This document shows positions 18,322 through 25,925 of a DNA stretch of 64,000 bases, piece after piece; the stretch's first letter is position 1; every line of letters starts with the position of its first letter. Under the pieces are notes generated by a model. That model saw nothing but the letters and a program-made list of their open reading frames with translations, made no database searches and was not told where the DNA came from. The position numbers and the translations under genes were made by a program. This DNA comes from Nannocystis sp. RBIL2 (lineage in GTDB: Bacteria; Myxococcota_A; Polyangia; Nannocystales; Nannocystaceae), in the NCBI RefSeq assembly GCF_026626745.1, contig NZ_JAPNJW010000001.1, forward strand, positions 5,626,001 through 5,690,000, in the 5' to 3' direction.

Positions 18322-18798
18322 GTGCTCCTGTTTCTCGTTCGTCACGCCATCGCCGCCGAGGCCACACCCGACCGCCCCGACGCGTCACGCCCGCTCACGC
18401 AGGCGGGCGAGCGCAAGTTCGCCGCCGCGGTGAAGGGCGCGCGCCGACTCGGCTGGCGCTTCGACCGCCTCTACCACAGCCCGCTCCTGCGCGCGGTCCA
18501 GACCGCAGAGCTCTTGCAGCCTCTGCTTGAAGGCCAGAGCCAGAGTTTGACCGATCTGGCGCGCCCGCCGGACCTCGAGATGCTCGCGCACATCGAGGGC
18601 GAGCGCGTCGCGCTGGTCGGTCACGAGCCGCACCTCAGCGCGCTGCTGGCGTTCTTGACGGTCGGTGAGATCGCTCGCGGCGAGCGGTTTCCGCTCAGGA
18701 AGGGCGGGTTCGCCTTGCTCTCCGGACCGCTGCGTCCGGGGTCGATGGAGCTGCAGGCGCTGGTTCTGCCGAAAATGCTGCGAAAGCTCGGCGCCTGA
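18322..18798 (+). CDS. sixA: SixA-like histidine phosphatase
   Basis: A 158-aa protein of the histidine phosphatase superfamily. Its N terminus begins directly with the catalytic RHA motif (MLLFLVRHAIAAE), followed by PLTQAGERKFAAA, YHSPLLRAVQTAELL and the second catalytic histidine in LVGHEPHLS. The compact length and motif spacing match SixA phosphohistidine phosphatases. SixA in E. coli dephosphorylates phosphohistidine on PTS or histidine-phosphotransfer proteins. GTG 18322 is the only start that gives the canonical N terminus. It lies 22 bases before ppk; a SixA-like gene next to ppk is a recurrent pairing and suggests a link to phosphate or polyphosphate metabolism. Confidence 0.88.
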   Translation: MLLFLVRHAIAAEATPDRPDASRPLTQAGERKFAAAVKGARRLGWRFDRLYHSPLLRAVQTAELLQPLLEGQSQSLTDLARPPDLEMLAHIEGERVALVGHEPHLSALLAFLTVGEIARGERFPLRKGGFALLSGPLRPGSMELQALVLPKMLRKLGA

Positions 18799-18820
18799 TA
18801 CTCTGCGCCCCGCTGCGATC

Positions 18821-20962
18821 ATGGCGCCCGTCGAGCTCACCCATCCGAGTCTCTACATCAACCGCGAGCTGAGCCAGCTCGAGTTCAACCGCCGCGTGCT
18901 CGAGCAGGCGATGGACCCGCGCGTGCCGCTGCTCGAGCGCCTGCGCTTCATCACCATCGTCAGCACCAACCTCGACGAGTTCTTCGAGATCCGCGTCGCC
19001 AGCATCAAGGAGCAGGTCGGCTTCGGCCTGCCGCAGGTCGGCCCCGACGGCCGGACCCCGCAGGACGCCCTGCGCGCGCTCAAGGAGGCCGCGCAGCAGC
19101 TCGTGCGCGAGCAGTACGTGTTCTTGCAGCAGCAACTGCTGCCCGCGCTCGCGGCCGAGGGCATCCGTCTGCTCAAGCTCTACACCTGGACCCCGGAGCA
19201 GAGCGCCTGGCTCGAGGATTACTTCGACCGCGAGGTCCTGCCGGTGCTCACGCCGATCGGCCTCGACCCGTCGCACCCGTTCCCCAACATCCAGAACAAG
19301 AACCTCAACCTGATCGTGGCGCTCGCCGGCAGCGACGCGTTCGGCCGCGACAGCGGCACCGCGGTGGTGCAGATCCCCCGCAGCCTGCCGCGCCTGGTGT
19401 TCCTGCCGCCCGGCGTCGCCGACTGCCCGCACGGCTACGCCCTGCTCGGCTCGATCGTCACCACCTTCGTCCACAAGCTGTTCCCCGGCATGCAGGTCCG
19501 CGGCTGCTACCAGTTCCGCGTCACCCGCGACAGCGAGCTGTGGGTGCAGGAAGAGGACGTCGAGGACCTGCTCAACGCGCTCAAGGGCGAGCTCCGCACC
19601 CGCAACTTCGGCGACGCCGTGCGCCTCGAGGTCAGCGACACCTGCCCCCCGGAGATGGCGGAGTTCTTGCTCAGCAAGTTCGACCTCCAGCCCGACGATC
19701 TGTACCGCGTCGACGGCCCGGTCAACCTCCACCGCCTGGCCGCGATCTACGACGTCATCAAGCGCCCCGAGCTCAAGTACCCGCCGTTCATCCCCGGCCC
19801 GCGGCGCACGCCCGGCGCCGAGATCGATCTGTTCGCCGAGCTGCGGCGCGGCAACATCCTGCTGCACCACCCGTACGAGAGCTTCTCTCTGGTGCTCGAG
19901 CTGGTGCGCCAGGCCGCGCGCGACCCGAAGGTGCTGGCGATCAAGCAGACCCTCTACCGCACCGGCGCCGACTCGCCGATGGCCGAGGCGCTGCTCGAGG
20001 CGGCGCGCGCCGGCAAGGAGGTCACCGCGGTGGTCGAGCTGCGGGCCCGCTTCGACGAGGCCGCCAACATCGACCTCGCCACCCGCCTGCAGCAGGCCGG
20101 CGTCACCGTGGTCTACGGCATCGTCGGCTACAAGACCCACGCCAAGGCGCTGTTCATCGTCCGCCGCGAGGACGGCCGCTACCGCCGCTACGTCCACCTC
20201 GGCACCGGCAACTACCACAGCGTCACCGCCCAGTTCTACACGGACTTCAGCTTCCTCACCTGCGACGACGCGATCGGCGAGGACGTGCACAACGTGTTCA
20301 TGCAGCTGACCGGCCTCGGCACCGTGCCGCGCATGAACAAGCTGCTGGTCTCGCCGTTCACCCTGATGGACCGGCTGATCGCGCTGATCGACCGCGAGGC
20401 CGAGCACGCGCGCCAGGGCAAGCCGGCGCGCATCGTCGCCAAGCTCAACGCGCTCACCGAGGTCAAGGTCATCGAGGCCCTGTACCGCGCCTCGCAGGCC
20501 GGCGTGACCATCGACCTGATCGTCCGCGGCGTCTGCTGCCTGCGCCCCGGCGTGCAGGGCGTGTCCGACAACATCCGCGTGCGCTCGATCGTCGGCCGCT
20601 TCCTCGAGCACCACCGCATCTACCACTTTCACAACGCCGGCGAAGAGGTCACCTACGGCGCCAGCGCCGACTGGATGTCGCGCAACCTGCTGCGCCGCGT
20701 CGAGACCGCGTTCCCGATCGAAGAGCCGGCCCTGCGCGCCCGCGTCGTCACCGAGGGCCTGACGACCTACCTCGCCGATAACACCCAGGCGTGGGAGCTG
20801 CAGACCGACGGCAGCTACGTCCGCTGCGCCCCCGTGCCCCCCGACGAGCCCCGCCCGGCCCAGGAGACCCTGCTCCGCCTGCTGTCCGCCAACCAGGGCG
20901 CCGCCCAGGCCCAGCGCCAGATCCTCGAGGACCTGCTGGTCCGCCAGGACATGCTCGAGTGA
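18821..20962 (+). CDS. ppk1: Polyphosphate kinase 1
   Basis: A 713-aa enzyme that reversibly polymerises the gamma phosphate of ATP into polyphosphate. The N-terminal domain starts with LYINRELSQLEFNRRVLEQA, which is diagnostic. The catalytic histidines are visible: His440 in YKTHAKALFIV (autophosphorylated residue) and His597 in FLEHHRIYHFHNAG. HLGTGNYHSVTAQFYTDFSF and the C-terminal LLRRVETAFPIEE segment complete the phospholipase-D-like folds. The length is normal (E. coli 688). ATG 20821-type alternatives are not needed: 18821 fits the conserved start. The enzyme is probably peripheral to the membrane. Confidence 0.96.
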   Translation: MAPVELTHPSLYINRELSQLEFNRRVLEQAMDPRVPLLERLRFITIVSTNLDEFFEIRVASIKEQVGFGLPQVGPDGRTPQDALRALKEAAQQLVREQYVFLQQQLLPALAAEGIRLLKLYTWTPEQSAWLEDYFDREVLPVLTPIGLDPSHPFPNIQNKNLNLIVALAGSDAFGRDSGTAVVQIPRSLPRLVFLPPGVADCPHGYALLGSIVTTFVHKLFPGMQVRGCYQFRVTRDSELWVQEEDVEDLLNALKGELRTRNFGDAVRLEVSDTCPPEMAEFLLSKFDLQPDDLYRVDGPVNLHRLAAIYDVIKRPELKYPPFIPGPRRTPGAEIDLFAELRRGNILLHHPYESFSLVLELVRQAARDPKVLAIKQTLYRTGADSPMAEALLEAARAGKEVTAVVELRARFDEAANIDLATRLQQAGVTVVYGIVGYKTHAKALFIVRREDGRYRRYVHLGTGNYHSVTAQFYTDFSFLTCDDAIGEDVHNVFMQLTGLGTVPRMNKLLVSPFTLMDRLIALIDREAEHARQGKPARIVAKLNALTEVKVIEALYRASQAGVTIDLIVRGVCCLRPGVQGVSDNIRVRSIVGRFLEHHRIYHFHNAGEEVTYGASADWMSRNLLRRVETAFPIEEPALRARVVTEGLTTYLADNTQAWELQTDGSYVRCAPVPPDEPRPAQETLLRLLSANQGAAQAQRQILEDLLVRQDMLE

Positions 20963-20964
20963 TT

Positions 20965-20995
20965 TGTCCTGAAGGACATGTCCATGACGACATGT
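20965..20995. terminator. Double TGTCC-type palindrome after ppk1
   Basis: TGTCC-TGAA-GGACA (20965-20978) overlaps a second palindrome with arms ACATGTC and GACATGT (20976-20995). The pair lies two bases after the ppk1 stop and 18 bases before the stop of the opposing gene at 21013. The two could form alternative, mutually exclusive hairpins. Confidence 0.6.
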
Positions 20996-21012
20996 ACCTT
21001 CAGGCGCTCGCC

Positions 21013-21372
21013 TCACTCCGCCAGGACGATGTCGCCGCGGTCGACGAGCACGTAGGTCTCGACCAACTGCCCGCTGTCCTCGAGGTCAGGCTCGCTCGCG
21101 GTCGCCGGCGCCAGCCACAGCCCGGCGTTGCCGCCGTACACCAGCCACGACACGCCCGCGCCGCTGTCCTCGACCGGGCAGGCCCACGCAGGCGCATCGG
21201 CGTCGAGGCTGCCGTCGCTCCGGCGCTGCAGCCCGCGCGCGCGCCGAGGCCCCGCGCCGTCGAGGTCGACCGTGTGCACCCGCTGCGGCGGCTCCAGCCG
21301 GCGGAAGGTCAACTGAACCGGCTCGGTGAACGTCGCGTCGTCGACCTCGACGGTCAGAAAGTCGGAGCTCAT
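21013..21372 (-). CDS. Hypothetical protein, 119 aa
   Basis: A small acidic soluble protein (MSSDFLTVEVDDATFTEPVQ...). The composition is beta-rich with the aromatic stretch VSWLVYGGNAGLWLAP near residue 80. It has no signal peptide or metal motif. The start ATG overlaps the stop of the upstream gene as ATGA, which supports the frame and translational coupling. Family unknown. It converges on ppk1. Confidence 0.65.
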   Translation of the reverse strand: MSSDFLTVEVDDATFTEPVQLTFRRLEPPQRVHTVDLDGAGPRRARGLQRRSDGSLDADAPAWACPVEDSGAGVSWLVYGGNAGLWLAPATASEPDLEDSGQLVETYVLVDRGDIVLAE

Positions 21373-21842
21373 GCGCCGGGTATCGCACGGACCCGCCCGC
21401 ACGTCACGAGCAGCCGCGGCGTGTCGATCGGCGCCCACTGCTCGACGGCGTAGCACCCACGTCCCAGCCACACGCCCGCCCGCGCCTCCGAGGCCCGCCG
21501 CACCAGCTCCGCCCGCCCCGCCCATCGCGACGGCCGCCACCACGGCACCCCCGGCGGATGCGCCAGCTCGATCAACACGCCGCCGCCCTGCACCACCTGC
21601 AACACGTCCGCGGGCGGCTCCACGCCCCCGAGCGCCATCACCACCACCAGGCCATCGAGCCCGCTCGCGCCCGCCGGCGGGACCCATCCCAGCCGGTGGC
21701 GCAGCGCCGTCGTGGTCGCCCGCGCGGCCCGACCTCCGCGCCCGCGGCCCGCGTCCGAACCTGTCCAAAGGGCCACCTTCTTGCCGCTCAGCGCGGCGAG
21801 CAACCACTCGGCCAGCCCCGGCCCGGGCAGCAGCAGGTCCAT
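21369..21842 (-). CDS. Hypothetical protein, about 157 aa, Rossmann-like
   Basis: The protein starts at ATG 21842 (MDLLLPGPGLAEWLLAALSGKKVALWTGSDAG). An upstream extension to 22067 is Arg-rich and overlaps the divergent promoter region, so it is rejected. Alternating hydrophobic strands (KKVALWTG, DGLVVVMALGG, GGGVLIELAHPP) and Gly-rich loops resemble a degenerate nucleotide- or SAM-binding Rossmann fold, but no canonical motif is complete. Two cysteines sit near the C terminus. It is coupled to the 119-aa gene by ATGA overlap and divergent from the PEP-synthase-like gene. Confidence 0.6.
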   Translation of the reverse strand: MDLLLPGPGLAEWLLAALSGKKVALWTGSDAGRGRGGRAARATTTALRHRLGWVPPAGASGLDGLVVVMALGGVEPPADVLQVVQGGGVLIELAHPPGVPWWRPSRWAGRAELVRRASEARAGVWLGRGCYAVEQWAPIDTPRLLVTCGRVRAIPGA

Positions 21843-22083
21843 GACCCGCGCGGTGTACCACGCCCGCGTCCGCCGAGCCGCCGCTCCGCCCGGTGGTACG
21901 ACGCCCGCGACCGCCATCCTCGCTCCTCTGGACGCAGTCGTCTTCAACAGCGCATCACCCGCGGCGCCATCGGTGGCCTCTCGAAGCCATCCCCCGAGGA
22001 CTGTCGCAGCCGAGCGCTTCACTGTCACAGGCCGAGCGCGACGTCGTCCGTCCCGGTCCTCGCGCATCCGCTACAGTCTCGCC

Positions 22084-23964
22084 GTGCTCGTCCTCGGCGA
22101 CTCGCCCGGGCCTGACGCCGCGCCCAAGCCGGCCGTCCTCTCGCGCCTGCTCCGCGCCGGCCTTCCGGTCCCGCCCGGCCTCGCCTGCAATGCAGAGGAG
22201 CTGGCAGAGAGCGCGGTGCGTGAGCGCCTCGCCGACCTCCTGGCCGGCGGTCCGGTGATCGTCCGGGCCGCGCTTACGAGCGAGGACACCATCGACGCCG
22301 CCGCTGCCGGCCTCGGCCTGTCCGTGCCCGACTGCCACGGCCTCGCCGACATCGAGCGGGCGGCGGCCGCCATCGCCGAGGCCGCCGGCGATCCCTGGCT
22401 CCGGCGCTACAGCGGCGGCGCCCCGACCTATCAGCTGCTCGTCCAGCGCCAGGTCGAGCGCCGCTGGCTCGCTGTCGCCGCCGCCGACCGCGGCGGCGCG
22501 CGCCTGCTCGAGCTGCACGACCCCACCCGCGCCGACGCCCTCGCCGCCGGCGCCAGCCCGAGCTGGTCCGGCCCGCTCGCGCTCGCCGAACCCGCCCTGG
22601 CCGCCGCCATCACCAGCATCTTCGACCATGTCGCAGAGGTCATGTCTGAAGTGACAGCCCTCGACCTCGAGCTCGTGGTCGACCCGGCCGGCACCGTGTG
22701 GCTGGTCCAGGCGCGGCCGCTCGCGCGCCCCCTCGTGCCCGGCTGGCCCGACTTCCTCGCCGCAGTCGCCCCCGGTGCGGACCGCGTCCCCGACCTCCCC
22801 GGCCTGTGGAAGCTGGACGGCGAGCACAACCCCGCCGTCCTCTCGCCCGCCCACGCCGGCGTCATCACCTGGCTCATCGGACAGGGAGCCGGCCTGCGCG
22901 TCCTCGGCGGCTGGCTGTACGAGCGCGCCTCGTCCTCCGGCCGCCCCGGCGTCGACCCGCATCACGCTCTGGCCGAGCTGCGTCGGCGCCATCTCCCGGC
23001 CGCGCGGCGGGCCCTCGAAGCGTTCATCGACGACCTCGCCGGAGATCTCCGCCCGCTGCTCCCGCGCGCTCTCGAGCACCTGCGGGCCATCATCGCAGTC
23101 CACGCCGAGCTGCGCGTCGAGCTCCCGCGAGATCTCCCGGCGCCCGATCCGCGGTCCCTCCTGTCCCTGCACGACCGCGGCGACTACCTCGACGTCCTGC
23201 CCGCGGCCTGGGACATCGCCAGCCCGGCCCTCGCCGACCTGGTCGATCCGACATGTCTCGAGCGCAAGCCCGCGGGCCGTGAGGCCGACGGCGCGACCGG
23301 CGATCCCCCGGCCTCCTTCGCTCGCGGACCCGAGAGCGACGCCGATCCCGCCGACCCGCAGCGGGCCGCCGTCCTCGTCCGCGAGCTCGACGACCACCTG
23401 TTCGCGCTCGGCCTGGCGCCGCTGCGGCGGATCTACCTCGCAGCGGGCGGGCGCCTCGGGCTCGGCGACGACGTCTTCCTGCTCGCGCCCGACGAGCTGG
23501 GCGAGGCGCTCGCCGGCCGGGACCTCCCCGATCTCGCTGCCCGCCGCCGCCAGCAAGAACAGTTCGCCTCGCTGCAGCCGCCGCCGGCTCTGTTCGACGG
23601 CCGGCCCGTACCCGTCTCACCGCGGCGGCGGCTCGGCGGCATCCCCGTCGGTCTCTCCATGCGCGGCGCAGTGGCGCAGCGGAGCGACCTCGCCGACCTG
23701 CTCGCGCGCCCGCCGGCGCCCGACGCAGTGGTCGTCCTGCCGGCGCTCACCGCCCAGGCGGCGGTCGCTCTGCGGGCGCTCGGCGTGCGCGCTGTCTGCT
23801 GCGAGTACGGCGGCGCGCTCAGCCACGCCGCGCTGATGGCCCGCGAGCTCGGCCTGTCGGCGCTGATCGGCTGCACCGGCTGCAGCGAGCTGCCCGACGG
23901 CCTCGAGGTCGAGCTCGACACCCGCGTCGGTCGCCTGCGCGCGCGCTCTCCCGACCTGTCCTGA
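22084..23964 (+). CDS. PEP-utilising-enzyme-like protein lacking the PEP barrel
   Basis: A 626-aa protein that combines a shortened PPDK/PEP-synthase-type ATP-binding domain with a swivelling phosphohistidine domain. In the ATP-binding part (about 15-220), VIVRAALTSED replaces the usual RSSATSEDG, and DLELVVDPAGTVWLVQARPL ends the domain. The phosphohistidine motif is YGGALSHAALMARELGL with His581, near the C terminus. Between them is an Asp/Arg/Pro-rich helical region of about 300 residues. No C-terminal PEP/pyruvate barrel exists. This architecture (ATP domain, substrate domain, His domain) is like rifampin phosphotransferase, but the middle domain is not obviously the same, so the phosphoacceptor is unknown. 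GTG 22084 is the start that removes an Arg-rich leader. Confidence 0.75.
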   Translation: MLVLGDSPGPDAAPKPAVLSRLLRAGLPVPPGLACNAEELAESAVRERLADLLAGGPVIVRAALTSEDTIDAAAAGLGLSVPDCHGLADIERAAAAIAEAAGDPWLRRYSGGAPTYQLLVQRQVERRWLAVAAADRGGARLLELHDPTRADALAAGASPSWSGPLALAEPALAAAITSIFDHVAEVMSEVTALDLELVVDPAGTVWLVQARPLARPLVPGWPDFLAAVAPGADRVPDLPGLWKLDGEHNPAVLSPAHAGVITWLIGQGAGLRVLGGWLYERASSSGRPGVDPHHALAELRRRHLPAARRALEAFIDDLAGDLRPLLPRALEHLRAIIAVHAELRVELPRDLPAPDPRSLLSLHDRGDYLDVLPAAWDIASPALADLVDPTCLERKPAGREADGATGDPPASFARGPESDADPADPQRAAVLVRELDDHLFALGLAPLRRIYLAAGGRLGLGDDVFLLAPDELGEALAGRDLPDLAARRRQQEQFASLQPPPALFDGRPVPVSPRRRLGGIPVGLSMRGAVAQRSDLADLLARPPAPDAVVVLPALTAQAAVALRALGVRAVCCEYGGALSHAALMARELGLSALIGCTGCSELPDGLEVELDTRVGRLRARSPDLS

Positions 23965-24050
23965 AGCACAGGTCATTCCTGCCCGGCGCCGGTCTCGGGC
24001 GCGCGGCCGGACATGTCCCTTCAAACAGGTTAGATGGCCTGTCTCTTGAA
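23953..24050. terminator. Clustered inverted repeats between convergent genes
   Basis: GACCTGT and ACAGGTC form arms at 23953-23974 with the TGA stop codon of the upstream gene inside the loop. A second structure at 24020-24050 pairs TTCAA-ACAGG with CCTGT-CTC-TTGAA around TTAGATGG. The half-site ACATGTCC occurs at 24011-24018. The cluster separates the PEP-synthase-like gene from the HU gene. Confidence 0.5.
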
Positions 24051-24083
24051 CCAGGTTCGCCGACCCGGCGCCGCCTCCGCGGC

Positions 24084-24512
24084 CTAGATCTCGTCTTCCG
24101 AGAGGTGCTCCTCGCGGAGCTTGGGGGCCGGGCGCGGCTTCGCGGCTGCGGGGGCGGCGGCGACCGGCTTGGGCGCGGCCGTCTTGCGCTCCTGGACCTC
24201 GACGTCGTCGCCGTCGTCCTCGACGAGCGGGGCGGTCGACAGGTTGACGCGGGCGCGCAGCTCCTTGCCGACCTTGAAGAACGGCAGGCGCTTCGGCTTC
24301 ACGTGGACCGACCCGCCGGTGCGCGGGTTCCGGCCCTCGTAGGACTTGTACTGCCGCACGGTGAAGCTGCCGAAGCCGCGGATCTCGATGCCCTCGCCGC
24401 GGACCATCGCTTCCGTCATGGCTCCGAAGATCGTCCCGACGACCAACTCGGCCTTGCCCTTGGTCAGCTTCGCAGCTTCGGACACGCGCTCGATGAGTTC
24501 GGATTTGGTCAC
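24084..24512 (-). CDS. HU/IHF-family DNA-binding protein with C-terminal tail
   Basis: A 142-aa histone-like DNA-bending protein. Residues 1-90 are a standard HU/IHF fold: MTKSELIERVSEAAKLTKGKAEL, the beta arms with GIEIRGFGSFTVRQ, and the signature GRNPRTG at 60-66 with KPKRLPFFKVGKELRARVN. Residues 91-142 form an extra tail with an acidic patch (VEDDGDDVEVQE), an Ala/Pro/Lys stretch and an acidic end. GTG 24512 is chosen because it gives the conserved start and has a GGGAG ribosome-binding site 10 bases upstream; the longer frame adds non-homologous residues. The pattern is closest to IHF alpha-like proteins. The tail could modulate DNA binding. Confidence 0.9.
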   Translation of the reverse strand: MTKSELIERVSEAAKLTKGKAELVVGTIFGAMTEAMVRGEGIEIRGFGSFTVRQYKSYEGRNPRTGGSVHVKPKRLPFFKVGKELRARVNLSTAPLVEDDGDDVEVQERKTAAPKPVAAAPAAAKPRPAPKLREEHLSEDEI

Positions 24513-24544
24513 GTCGCAGATCTCCCAGACCGCCGGGGGCGATG

Positions 24545-24574
24545 ATGTTAGGCGGAAAAAACGAGGGATCTCAA
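24545..24574 (-). promoter_or_regulatory. Candidate sigma70-type promoter for the HU gene
   Basis: On the minus strand, TTGAGA (24569-24574) and TAACAT (24545-24550) are separated by 18 bases, about 33 bases upstream of the GTG start. The spacer contains a T-rich run. Match to the sigma70 consensus is moderate. Confidence 0.4.
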
Positions 24575-24598
24575 GCAGTAAGACGGTCCCTGAGGCCG

Positions 24599-25207
24599 CT
24601 AGGGCACTGGCGGCGGATCGCCTGCCCTGGCGTCCCACGGACCCTCACGTCCGAACAACTCCAGGTTGAGCGCCGACAGGTCCAGACCGGCCTGGGCGGC
24701 CAGCCAGGCATACGCCATGCGCACCCGAGCCTGCGGACCGCCGACCCGGATCAGCAGCGCGGGATCCGCCGGCCAGCGTTCGGCCGCCGGAGTGCCCTTG
24801 ACGAACGCCAGCAGCCCTGCTGGGCCGCCCTTGCCGGCCGTCGCCCGTCGCCAGGCCAGCAGATCGGCCAGCAGCGGATGCAGGTCGGCCCACAGCACCA
24901 CCGGAGCGGCCCCGGCCTCGCGCCAGCGCGCACGCGGCCGCTCCTCGCCGTTCAGGCCGGCCGCCGCCTGTTCATGACGGGTCTGACAGCGAGCCGGACC
25001 GGCCAGCTGCGACTCGCGGAGGCAGCCTGGCCAGCGTTCGGCCGCCGCGCGGAGGGCCGCGTCCTGGGCCGCGCCGGTGGGCAGCGCCTCGAGGGCGGCC
25101 AGGGCCGCGTACTTGGCGGCCATCGCCGTACACGTCGCCCGGTCCACGGGCCGGTCCCAGTAGCGGGCCCGCCAGGACGAGAGCGCGCTCGTCGCCGGAT
25201 CGATCAC
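24599..25207 (-). CDS. Hypothetical protein, 202 aa
   Basis: An Ala/Leu/Arg-rich helical protein starting at GTG 25205-25207 (MIDPATSALSSWRARYWDRP). It has three cysteines (CTAM near 26, PGCLRESQ near 62, RCQTRHEQ near 73). The C-terminal half contains ADLHPLLADLLAWRRA and a strand-rich RVGGPQARVRMAYAWLAAQAG. No signal peptide, and no recognised family. It is transcribed toward the HU gene and could precede it in a message, although the HU gene has its own candidate promoter. It is divergent from the ECF sigma gene. Confidence 0.7.
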   Translation of the reverse strand: MIDPATSALSSWRARYWDRPVDRATCTAMAAKYAALAALEALPTGAAQDAALRAAAERWPGCLRESQLAGPARCQTRHEQAAAGLNGEERPRARWREAGAAPVVLWADLHPLLADLLAWRRATAGKGGPAGLLAFVKGTPAAERWPADPALLIRVGGPQARVRMAYAWLAAQAGLDLSALNLELFGREGPWDARAGDPPPVP

Positions 25208-25253
25208 ATCCCCAGTGTAACCCTGCTATGGTGAGGCGAAGCGCCCGGAAAAA

Positions 25254-25263
25254 TTCCGCGGAA
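25254..25263 (+). promoter_or_regulatory. Palindrome upstream of the ECF sigma gene
   Basis: TTCCGCGGAA is a perfect 10-base palindrome, overlapping a second dyad GGAAAAATTCC just upstream. It lies 14 bases before the GTG start of the sigma factor, in a locally A-rich patch unlike its surroundings. It is a candidate operator or part of the promoter, with no direct proof. Confidence 0.3.
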
Positions 25264-25277
25264 AGGTTGTCGGATCG

Positions 25278-25925
25278 GTGACACGCAACGCCCGCCCCAT
25301 GGATCAGGCCCTGCCGATCACCGATCTGTTCGCCGCCGACGCGACCACCGAAGCCGCCGCCTCCACCGAGGCGCGCGCCCCCGAGTACCTCACCACCGAG
25401 GAGCAGCTCGTCCTCGCCGGCGCGCGCGCCGGCAACCCGCGGGCCTTGCGGCAGTTCTACGAGGCGCACCAGTCCCAGGTCCGCGGCCACCTCTATCGCC
25501 TGCTGGGGCCCGACAGCGAGATCGACGACATCGTCCAGACCGTGTTCGCGCGGGCCTTCGCGGCGCTCGGCACCTTCAAGGGCAACTCGGCGCTCAGCAC
25601 GTGGCTGTACCGGATCACCACCAACACCACGCACAACCTGCTGCGCCAGCGCTTCCGTCGCAACCGCGTCAAGTCGGCCTTCCAGTGGTGGACCGACGGG
25701 CGAGACGCGCACCTGCAAACCGGCCGCGTCGACGTCCGCGGCGAGGCCGAGCGGCTGCTGCAGCGGCTCGCGCCTGACCTGCGTGAGGTCTTCGTCTTCT
25801 ATCACTACGAGGGCCTCACCCTGCAGGAGATCTCCCAGATCCTCGACAAGCCGGTCTCGACTGTCGGCGACCGGCTCACCCGCGCGCGCAAGCGCCTCCA
25901 CGACCTCGTCAACGGCGACGCATGA
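25278..25925 (+). CDS. ECF-type RNA polymerase sigma factor, 215 aa
   Basis: A sigma70-family extracytoplasmic-function factor. After an unusual Ala/Thr/Asp-rich N-terminal extension (1-40), region 2 covers about 45-115, including DIVQTVFARAFAALGTFKGNS and the -10 recognition segment STWLYRITTNTTHNLLRQ. Region 4 lies at about 160-212 with YEGLTLQEISQILDKPVSTVGDRL as the helix-turn-helix. It should redirect RNA polymerase to a small regulon. GTG 25278 is used. The stop overlaps the next ATG (ATGA), so sigma and membrane FecR-like partner are coupled, a standard sigma/anti-sigma arrangement. Confidence 0.93.
   Translation: MTRNARPMDQALPITDLFAADATTEAAASTEARAPEYLTTEEQLVLAGARAGNPRALRQFYEAHQSQVRGHLYRLLGPDSEIDDIVQTVFARAFAALGTFKGNSALSTWLYRITTNTTHNLLRQRFRRNRVKSAFQWWTDGRDAHLQTGRVDVRGEAERLLQRLAPDLREVFVFYHYEGLTLQEISQILDKPVSTVGDRLTRARKRLHDLVNGDA

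Noticed and set aside
18695..21016. 773-aa minus-strand open frame
   Set aside because: Antisense shadow of ppk1, whose catalytic histidines are visible on the plus strand.
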